Below are positions 55,901-64,000 of a stretch of DNA of 64,000 nucleotides, piece after piece. The stretch is from Tilletia caries (lineage: Eukaryota; Basidiomycota; Exobasidiomycetes; Tilletiales; Tilletiaceae). The DNA lies in assembly GCA_032718865.1 (NCBI GenBank), contig JALUTQ010000038.1, forward strand, positions 806,001-870,000, in the 5' to 3' direction. Position numbers and translations under genes: made by a program. The stretch's first letter is position 1; every line of letters starts with the position of its first letter. The notes beneath the pieces were generated by a model that was given only the letters and a program-made list of their open reading frames with translations, made no database searches and was not told the origin of the DNA.

Positions 55901-58900
55901 GAGAGCTTGCCAAGATCGGAGGCGACGACCTTTCCAAGTCCGTGAAGGACATAATCGCGCTCGTAGTCGATGAACTGAACGCGAACACGACAGCCGGCAG
56001 TACTTCTAAGCGTGATGCCGCCTTGCGAACGCTGGGGCTTGTTGTGTCCAATTGTGGATACGAGGAAAATCCTTATCTGCAACATCGCGCGCTGTTGGGC
56101 AACCTCATCAAGATCCTCCGAACGGAGCAGGCACCCGAGATCAGAAGGGAATCGATACGGGTGATGGGAGTGCTGGGAGCCCTTGATCCTTTTCGGTACA
56201 AAGTAAGTAGTACTCATTGGATCTTGCTACTTGTTCCTGAATGCTGAACACTGCTTGGGGCTGATTGACCGTTTTCTCCTGAAGCTCCTTGATCGATCGT
56301 CGGACGACAGCACACGGGAAGGAGCGAAGGACGGCAGCGTTGACTTATTCGAGCTTGCGATGATGGCAGGCCCAACATCTGATGAATATTGTCAAAACGT
56401 GGCGGTCGAGGAGTTATTAAAGGTGCTCAGGGACAGCGCCTTGACTGCACATCACTACCTAGCCATCGAGGGCTTGACCTACATGTTCCAGACGCAGGGT
56501 CTGAAGTGTGCCAACTTTTTGCCTCAAGTGAGTTCGACGAGACTTCTTCAGGGCTATTGGGGCACATTGCTTATCAAAGATTCGTCCCTCCCTTCAGGTT
56601 ATACCTGCCTTCTTGCACGTCATTCAAACCTGTCCAGCCGCACATGCCGAGTCGTACTACCCAAAACTTGCTCAACTGGTGGGTTTCATCAAGCAGCACA
56701 TCCGAAACTACCTGCCCCAGGTCTTCGCTTTAATCAAGGACAAATGGACGGCGACTCCGAATGCTCAAGGGCCTATTGTGGACCTCATCCAAGCGCTGGC
56801 CAAGTCGCTCCAAGGAGAATTCAAGGCGTACCTCCCACAAGTGCTACCGGACATGATCCAGACATTGGAGGCCGACGTGGCGTCACGGCGCGAGGCGGCT
56901 ATGCGAAAAATCCTGGACACCTTTGCTGTGTTGGGAGCCAATCTCGAGGATTATCTCCAGTTGGTCTTGCCTGCCATCGCTCAAGTGCTGGAGCATCCAG
57001 ATGCTGCGATCAAGCTCCGGATTGCTGCTGCTCAGACACTCGGCACGTTGGCAAGAAGGCTGAACATTTGCGATCATGCGTCTCAGGTGATTCAACCTCT
57101 GCTTCGTAGCCTCGGCTCCGGTCCCCCGGAGCTGCAGTCATCCATCTTGGACACGCTCACCGTCATCGGCGCGCAGCTTGGTGATACCTTCAAAATCTTC
57201 GTTCCAATCATCAACAAAGTCATTGCTCATCAAGACGTCCGGCATGAGCGTTACGAGCGACTATCTACCAGGGCTCTTCAAGGGATTCGAATCACTCCAG
57301 ATCTAGCGGGTCCTGACCCTGCCATCGCTGCCAAAGTGTCTGAGGCTCCTGTCGCGGATCTACCGCAATTGCAGGTGAACGAACGAGTTCTCAAGCAGGC
57401 CTGGGACACTTCCAACGTCTCCACTGCAGAGGACTGGCGGGAGTGGCTTCGAAGAATAGCAGTAGAGTTCTTGCGCGAGTCGCCATCGCATGGGCTTCGC
57501 GCCTGTAGAACGTTGGCCGAGAATCACCAGCCAGTCGCCCTCGCGCTATTCAACGCGGCATTCACCTCATGCTTCAAGCTGCTCGAGGACAGCTGCCAAG
57601 CCAATGTACTCAAAGCGATCGAGACCGCGCTTCATGCGCCAGATACTCCCGATCAAGTCGTCGCCACCCTGCTCAACTTGGCCGAACATGCCGAACATGA
57701 TTCAAAAGGTATGGCCATCGATGCGAAGGTGCTAGGCGACTGCGCGCTCAAGTACGGATTGTATGCCAAGGCAATACATTACAAGGAAACCGAGTACTTC
57801 CAGCAACCCTCGTCCAAAATCCTCGAATCCCTGATCGACATCAATACCAAGCTACAGAATATCGATGCCGCCCAGGGCGCACTCCAGTTGGCTGAGGACG
57901 ATTATCAGGTTAAGGACCATCAAGAATGGTTCGAGAAGTTGCACAGGTGGGAAGACGCTCTTCATGCCTACGACGAAAAACTCAGGATCAAGCCCGACAG
58001 TTGGACCTCCAACTTTGGGCGAATGCGATGCTTGCACGCACTGGGCGAGTGGGAGCAGCTGTCCAATCTGGTGCATGACCGGTGGACCAACCCAGGTGTA
58101 CGAGAGGACCAGCTCAACAAGATGGCTCCGTTGGCCGCTGCGGCGGCTTGGTCACTCGGTCACTGGGACAGGATGGACGATTACATCGGCGCGATGCGGA
58201 GCGACTCGTCGGAGCGGTCATTCTACCGTGCTCTCGGATATGTGCATCGCGCCCAGGCCGACCAGGCACAGAAGCAGATCGATCGCGCCCGTGACCACCT
58301 CGACATGGAGCTCAGCAGTGCTTTCAACGAGAGCTATGGGCGAGCGTACAGCCTCATTGTGCGGACCCAGATGTTGTCCGAGCTGGAGGAGGCGCTTGCG
58401 TACAAGACCACGTTCAGGGATCAACGGGACCGACAGGCGAGCATCCGATCGATGTGGATGAAGCGTCTGGAGATGTGCCAGCCCGAGGTAGATGTCTGGC
58501 AGCGCATCTTGTCGGTCCGGAGCATCGTGCTCACCCCAGAAGAGGACGTCGATTCGTGGATCAAGTTTGCCAATCTCTGTCGCATATCGGGACGTATGGT
58601 CTTGGCTCAGAAGACGATCAACTCTCTACTAGGCGTTGACCAGACGGGCCAGAGCTACGTGGACGAGCACGCTCCGCCACCGGTGATCTATGCTCATCTC
58701 AAGTTCAGCTGGGCACACGGATTCAAGGAGGAGAGCTTGCTCTATCTCCGCGAATTCACCAAGAATCTGGCAATCGATCTTGGCCTTGGTCCACGAGAGG
58801 ATGGTACGACAGGATCAGATGACTGGAATCCGCCAGTAATTCAACAGAAGGACGCTCGACTTCTGGCCCGCTGCTTCTTCAAGCAAGCACAATGGCAGGT

Positions 58901-61065
58901 GGAACGCAACAAAGCTTGGGTCACGGACAGGGACTGCGACGTAATCGGGTCATACTGGCGTGCGACCCAGCTTGACCAGACCTGGTACAAACCATGGCAC
59001 GCTTGGGCGCTCGCGAATTTTGAGATCATCACGTATCAAGAACAGCACGGCGGAGCGAAACAGCTGATGGAAGCCAGCATCGTACCAGCCATCGAGGGCT
59101 TCTTCCGCTCCATTGCTCTCGCCGAGGGCAGCGCTTTGCAAGACATTCTCCGCCTCTTGACTTTGTGGTTCAAGTTTGGTGATCAAGTCAACGTCGATGA
59201 GGTGGTTCGGGAAGGATTGCGGACGATTTCAATCGACACTTGGCTCGGGGTGATTCCTCAAATCGTCGCGCGCTTTGACAATCCGAGCGAGAGGGTGCGG
59301 GGTCTCATCCACGTGCTCATGTGCGAGCTCGGCAAAGTCCATCCGCAAGCGCTGGTGTATGCCCTGGGTGTGGCATCCAAGTCACCGTTGCCGTTGCGGG
59401 CGAAGGTTGCCGACGACATCATGCAAGAGATCCGCAAGCACTCCTCGGATCTTGTCGAACAGACCGAGGTCGTTACACGGGAGCTTATTCGCGTTGCCAT
59501 TCTTTGGCACGAGATGTGGGCCGAAGCTCTGGGAGAAACGGAGAAACTTGAGGCAGACGCCGTATTGGCGCTCTTACACCCACTGCAAGAACTTCTGGAG
59601 CATGGCGCCGAAACTTTGACGGAGGTCTCCTTCACTCAGGCTTTTGGTCGGGCGCTGTGCGATGCGTGGAGCTGTGCTATACGATACCAGCGCTACGGTC
59701 AGATCGCTGACCTCGACCAGGCTCGAGATCTTTATCATGCCGTCCGATGCAAGATCCAGAAACAATTGCCGCTGATCACGGGACCGCGGCTCGAATTGCA
59801 GGAGTGCTCTCCACGCCTACTTGAGGCCTTCAGCCTGGATCTCGCCGTTCCTGGCACGTACGATGTCGGCAAGCCTCTCATCACGATCCGTCAGTTTGAA
59901 CCAACTGTGAGAGTCTTGACATCGAAGCAGCGGCCCCGGCAGATGAAGCTGCGTGGGAGCGATGGGCGAACGTACCAGTACCTCCTCAAGGGCCACGAGG
60001 ATACACGACAGGACGAGCGCGTGATGCAGCTGTTCGGCCTGGTCAATACGCTGCTTTCAAACGATACGGAGTGCCACAAGCGCCGACTCGACATCCGACG
60101 CTATGCCATCATTCCGCTCTCCCCGAATGCCGGTATGATCCACTGGGTCGAGGACACAGACACGATGCACGTATTGATCAAAGAGTATCGAGAGCAGGAG
60201 AAGATTTTGCTCAACATCGAGCATCGTCTGATGCTGCAGATGGCACCCGACTATGAGCATTTGACGCTGCTACAGAAGGTTGAGGTGTTCCAATACGCCC
60301 TCGACAACACCAAAGGTCAAGACTTATATCGGACACTCTGGCTCAAGTCCAGAAATTCGGAGGTCTGGCTGGAGCGAAGAACGACCTACACCCGGTCGAT
60401 TGGGACAGCCAGCATGACTGGGTACATCCTTGGCCTTGGAGATCGCCACCCGAGCAATCTGCTCTTCCATCGAATCACCGGCCAGATCGTGAACATCGAC
60501 TTTGGCGACTGTTTCGAGTTTGCCACTATGCGTCCGATGTACCCAGAACGAGTCCCGTTCCGACTGACACGGATGCTGATCAACGCGATGGAAGTCGGGG
60601 GTCTGAAGGGTACATTCAAGATTACTTCGGAACATGTGATGCGCGTTCTTCGCAAGAACAAGGAGAGCGTACTGGCCGTCTTGGAAGCGTTCGTCCTCGA
60701 CCCGCTCATCACATGGAAGATGTTGGCGCCCGAGACGAGGCCGGAAGGGGACGAGACGAGCAAGTACGTCACGGCTGCCGCGGGTGAGCGGCACGCACGG
60801 CAAGACGGAGGCCGGCGCGTGGATCGAGTGGCGGAGATCATGAATCGACTGCAGAGCAAACTCGAAGGTCGTGACTTTGACCCCGCTCAAGAGCTCGCGG
60901 TGCCGGAACAAGTTGAGAAGCTGGTGGCAGAGGCGACGTCCGTTTTCAATTTGGCACCCTCTTTCCTGGGTTGGTGCAGCTTCTGTAAGTCGATTACCGC
61001 TTCCGCCGCCCACCGTTTTCCGGACGCATCCCAGACTGACATTTTGATCCTTGCTTACAGGGTGA
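52996..61065 (+). CDS. TOR kinase (PI3K-related) with divergent FRB domain
   Basis: Fifteen exons: 52996-53063, 53155-53200, 53280-53409, 53498-53629, 53701-53784, 53856-53989, 54054-54480, 54557-54850, 54920-55090, 55167-55367, 55444-55678, 55746-56202, 56285-56527, 56598-60984, 61061-61065; 2337 residues. N-terminal HEAT repeats (GGIAAIEQLVHVDMG, EAAARALGACLKI) lead to the FAT domain in the long exon, then FRB (about 1835-1935, starting ILWHEMW), then the kinase: GHEDTRQDERVMQLF, ILLNIEHRLMLQMAPDYEHL, GLGDRHPSNLL (about 2155) and IDFGDCFE (about 2174), so catalysis should be intact. FATC ends in FLGWCSFW, where the last Trp and the stop are encoded by a 5-nt exon. In FRB the residues that contact FKBP-rapamycin are replaced and the first loop is shortened. 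It may be the cell's TOR or a second, TOR-like paralogue. Confidence 0.93.
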
Positions 61066-61218
61066 ACTCAGTATTTGTCCAGTGCGGTGTCAAACCCCGC
61101 CCACGCATCCTCGCCCTCGCCCTCACCCTCGCCCCTCGCCCTTTCACCTTTCCCTCTCGCTCTTGCTCTCGCCCTTCACCCTTCGCGCGTCGTTCTCGGA
61201 CTCGCTCTTGCTCCTACT

Positions 61219-61268
61219 CTCGCTCTCGCTCTCGCTCTCGCTCTCGCTCTCGCTCTCGCTCTCGCTCT
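61219..61268 (+). repeat. TCTCGC hexamer array downstream of TOR
   Basis: About eight clean copies of a 6-bp pyrimidine-rich unit, with degenerate copies before it. It lies in the TOR 3' flank; an open frame running through it after the TOR stop is an artefact of reading past the last splice site. Confidence 0.9.
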
Positions 61269-61710
61269 CAATCTCAATTTCGCCCTCTCGACCCATCCTC
61301 CATATTAGACAAAGTTCGACTTCACACTCATCGGCCAGCCAGACAACTTCGATTTCTATACACAGCACATAAGCTGCTTCCGGAACGCTTTTATTCGCAC
61401 CTGTGCACCTTCTTTGCATTCTTCCTGCACCTAGTTTTTGTACCAGTCTAATTCCATGTATGTATGTCCAGGATCGACCCTCCGGCAACGCAGCCAGGCG
61501 GTTGGTCCTTGCGAACTTGCGAACTTCAGCTACTCCGTTCAGGTACCGTTTTAGGAGCTTCGGAGTGGAACGGCTTGGGACGAACGGGGTCGCGAAGAAA
61601 AAGTTCAGGAAGTGCGCGCCTGTTGCTGTTGGATCTCGTCGTCGACCTCACTTCTTCTCGCCAGCGTCACTCCGAACACTTCTTGCGCGCGCATCGTTTG
61701 AGCATACAAC

Positions 61711-62191
61711 ATGGGAAACGGTAACAAGTGAGTCTGCCACAGCCCGGCCTTGGGAATGCTGCCCGGTCAGAGACTGACTCGTCATTTTACCCCCCTTAGG
61801 GCTCAGCAGAAGCGGGATCGCAACGCAAAGGACGCGAAGGGCGATCCGAAGTCGCAGCTCAAGACCAACGAGGCAGCCATGAACGTCAAGTGCTCCGTCT
61901 GCTTCCAGACCTTCCTCTCCACCGTCCGAGAGCCAGCGTGAGTTCATTGCCTCTCCTCCTGCCGCCCGCTTTTCCCGCTCGTATTAGCTCACCCATTGGT
62001 ATTTACTTCATGCCCGCAGACTGAAGCAACACGCAGAGAAGCACAGCAAGGTGAGTTGCGCATGACTTGGAGGTCACCCTCGCTGCTGTTATGCTGCGAT
62101 TAGAGCACATGTAGCTGACTTAGCTCGTCCATTTTTGTTCGCTTCACAACAGGAACTGCCCGCGTGCTTCCCCGGCTGGACGAGCAAGTGA
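61711..62191 (+). CDS. Small conserved zinc-finger protein (At2g23090/4F5-like family)
   Basis: Exons 61711-61727, 61800-61937, 62020-62050 and 62153-62191 encode 74 residues. The N-terminus MGNGNKAQQKRDRNAKDAK is the basic 4F5/SERF-like motif; it is followed by KCSVCFQTFLSTVREPALKQ and HAEKHSK, a C2H2-type finger, and a short end FPGWTSK. This small protein family is widespread in eukaryotes; its function is poorly defined. All junctions are in phase, and the exons are too short for simple ORF finding. Confidence 0.88.
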
Positions 62192-62456
62192 GCTGATACG
62201 CTCACAGTCCGGAAGAAGCAGCTCGACCTCGAGGCCCGCTCGCGATTCGTCTCCAGCTGCATCGCCCGGTCGCGCTCACCGTGACAAGGGTCGGATCGGA
62301 TCGGATCTACTCCCCTAGCCCTTCCTTTGGGCGTGTTGACGTCTTTTCCCCATCATAGAGGCCCCTCATCCTTCTTTCCTGCCATTCACTTGTATTTGTT
62401 GTCCAGCTGAGAGTGCGTCTCTTGCGTAAAGAAGCGCGAAGCGTGATATAGGAAGC

Positions 62457-63682
62457 ATGTCGCGAGTTGGAGAGAAGCTCGCGGCCGACTTGCTCCTTCC
62501 CCATTATGTACCACCACCACTCGCCCGCGCGCAATCTTCTACATTCACATCGCCAAGGAATATGACAGCCTCACGCAGCGCAGCGCTCTTGCGCGCCGCA
62601 TTGCCTCAAATCCCGTCGCACGGCTTCACCCTCGCTGCTGTCGTGGCCGGAGCACGACACCTTCCCAACGACTTCTACCGCGGTCGGCCGACACCCCAGA
62701 GCGGCGGGGACGACACCGACCAGCTGAGGGGAACCATCGGGGCCCTCTTCCCCGGTCCGCCTACAGCGCGCACGTCGGTGGAACGCACATTGTTCAGCGC
62801 ATGGGATCGGGACGCCTGCGCCCAAGCTTTCGAGGCGAAGGAGGTTGAGCTGCGCAACGGTTCCAGCGGCGGCGGCGGTGGCGGTGGCAGCCCGGAGGAC
62901 GCGAGCAGTGCGGGTCTGCAGACTGTTACTGCTATGCTTCAGAGGAGGCTGGCCTCGAACGATCCGGTGCGAGATTACCTACTGAAGGTATGTATGTGCT
63001 GAATGAGGTGTTGAATGCGTGACTGCGAGCTCATACTGATGTATACCCTTCTACCTGCGCATCGAACGCAACAGGCCTTCGCCCTCGAAAGCGCACACCC
63101 ACTCCCGCTCCCCTCCCTCCCTTCAAGTGTCCAGACGGCCCTCCCCTTCCTCCGCCTCTTGCCCCAACACCCAGCCTTGCCAGATCCCCTTCCCCTCCTC
63201 AGCCGAGCGGGAAGAATAGCGGACGAGGCCTGCCGCTCACCACTCGTTTCCCAGGCATGGCGTCAGAGTCTCGACGGTCCTGAATGGTATGCGATCAGGG
63301 CAAGGCTGGCTTTTGCCTATCTGGCCGGAGGTGAGAGACCAAATACAATTCCTGGCCGGCTGTCGTCGACCTCGTTGCTGAGATCAGCTAACCTTTCTTT
63401 TGGCATGCCTTGCTACAAACTCCTCAGAGCTCCACCTGCTGTCGCCCTCTAGTACACTGGCTTCGTCCCAGGACCTGCTGCGCCGCCTGGCTCAGCGACC
63501 GGCCCTGCTCGATGCGCTATCCACAACGAGTGGCAACGTCCGATCGTTCCTCGAATGGGGCGGGCGGAGCTGGATAGGTACGTCCCAGCCACTGACTTCC
63601 GGGTGAACTTGAAAAAGTGATAGCGCTGACTGTCCCCGCGGCGTTCCCTCCTTCAGGTATCTTGAGAAGTCGCGGGTTATAG
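62457..63682 (+). CDS. COQ9: Ubiquinone biosynthesis protein COQ9, mitochondrial
   Basis: Exons 62457-62987, 63075-63330, 63428-63577 and 63657-63682 give 320 residues. A presequence-like N-terminus precedes AALLRAALPQIPSHGFTLAA (the TetR-like helical start of COQ9). Then come an unusually long Gly/Ser loop, MLQRRLASNDPVRDYLLKAF, PLPLLSRAGRIADEACR, WYAIRARLAFAYLAGGELHL, and WGGRSWIG at the end. COQ9 binds lipid and presents quinone intermediates to COQ7 in the inner-membrane CoQ synthome. COQ2 of the same pathway lies 26 kb upstream. The last exon contributes only eight residues and is the least certain part. Confidence 0.85.
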
Positions 63683-63784
63683 ACATGCCATTGAAATGCT
63701 TGAAGGAAAGTACAGGTTGCAATTGGTGTGACACATAAATCGTGATTGAGCAAAGAGCAGCGAAGGTCCGCGACCCACAGTGGC

Positions 63785-64000
63785 TCAGGTATTTCGAGGT
63801 TTCTGAGAGAAGAAAGAAGCGATGTTGCCACTCGTACCACCACTCTTCTTCGCCTTGCCGCTCTTTCCTGACGAACCCGACCCGCTCTTTGCCGAATTCT
63901 TGCCAGTCGTCGGCCTTTGAGACGATGCTTGTGATGAGGACGAGGAAGAGGAGGAGGCCGCGGCCGCTCGAGCGGCAGCAAAAGCCTGGCTGCCCGCTAA
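63785..64000 (-). CDS. C-terminal end of an unidentified protein, rest outside window
   Basis: The open frame enters from the right edge and stops at 63785-63787. The 71 visible residues are Ala/Ser-rich and then basic Gly/Ser/Lys-rich, ending in GNIASFFSQKPRNT. The terminal hydrophobic-x-x-Phe-Phe after a basic disordered linker resembles a PCNA-interacting (PIP) box as found at the ends of replication/repair proteins such as DNA polymerase delta and RNase H2 accessory subunits. Without the rest of the gene this remains a suggestion. It converges with COQ9, about 100 bp apart. Confidence 0.5.
   Translation of the reverse strand, partial: LAGSQAFAAARAAAASSSSSSSSQASSQRPTTGKNSAKSGSGSSGKSGKAKKSGGTSGNIASFFSQKPRNT

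Noticed and set aside
61066..61451. Extension of the TOR frame with Arg-Ser repeats
   Set aside because: Read-through past the last donor; splicing 60984 to 61061 gives the universal FATC ending, and the extension is a hexamer-repeat translation.

Overview
The window is nuclear DNA from a fungus, most likely a GC-rich basidiomycete. The evidence is intron-rich housekeeping genes (up to 15 exons, introns mostly 47-110 nt, GTGAGT-type donors, CTGAC/CTAAC-like branch points and YAG acceptors), fungal-type proteins (Ste14, Tps2-type phosphatase, Apa1/2-type phosphorylase, GCN5, TOR) and a tyrosine-recombinase retrotransposon of a kind common in basidiomycetes. The species cannot be named from the sequence. 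All gene models below were built by hand from conserved protein blocks plus reading-phase checks at every splice junction.

Layout. 0-3.3 kb: 3' part of a large Ser/Ala/Gly-rich transcription-factor-like protein. 3.6-8.8 kb: a SPOUT-type RNA methyltransferase and GCN5 acetyltransferase, divergent over 148 bp. 9.5-12.8 kb: linker histone H1 (nine exons) and Ste14 prenylcysteine methyltransferase, divergent. 13.1-16.7 kb: NUS1 (cis-prenyltransferase subunit) and an unrecognised protein, both minus strand. 17.2-19.1 kb: two broken genes, a truncated AP-2 sigma adaptin and a ferredoxin/adrenodoxin reductase pseudogene, lying head to tail. 19.1-25.5 kb: a gene-poor island of minisatellites, hexamer arrays and a strongly structured AT-rich segment. 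25.5-36.9 kb: TBP, Ap4A phosphorylase, SF3A2/Prp11, trehalose-6-phosphate phosphatase and COQ2. 37.3-42.3 kb: a DIRS-type retrotransposon with gag-like, RT/RNase H and tyrosine-recombinase ORFs. 42.9-63.7 kb: dynactin p62, a full-length ABC-B (MDR/Ste6-type) transporter, a mitochondrial holo-ACP synthase, a 2337-residue TOR kinase, a small zinc-finger protein and COQ9. At the right edge lies the C-terminus of another minus-strand gene.

Functional links are loose, as is usual in fungi. COQ2 and COQ9 both serve ubiquinone synthesis. STE14, and possibly the ABC-B transporter, would serve maturation and export of a prenylated pheromone. TBP, GCN5 and H1 are chromatin/transcription factors, and the Tps2 promoter carries heat-shock-like elements. 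The most unusual observations are a TOR kinase whose FRB domain has lost the rapamycin-contact residues, the intron-bearing DIRS element, the fused pseudogene remnants, and the structured repeats at 23.2-23.8 kb.
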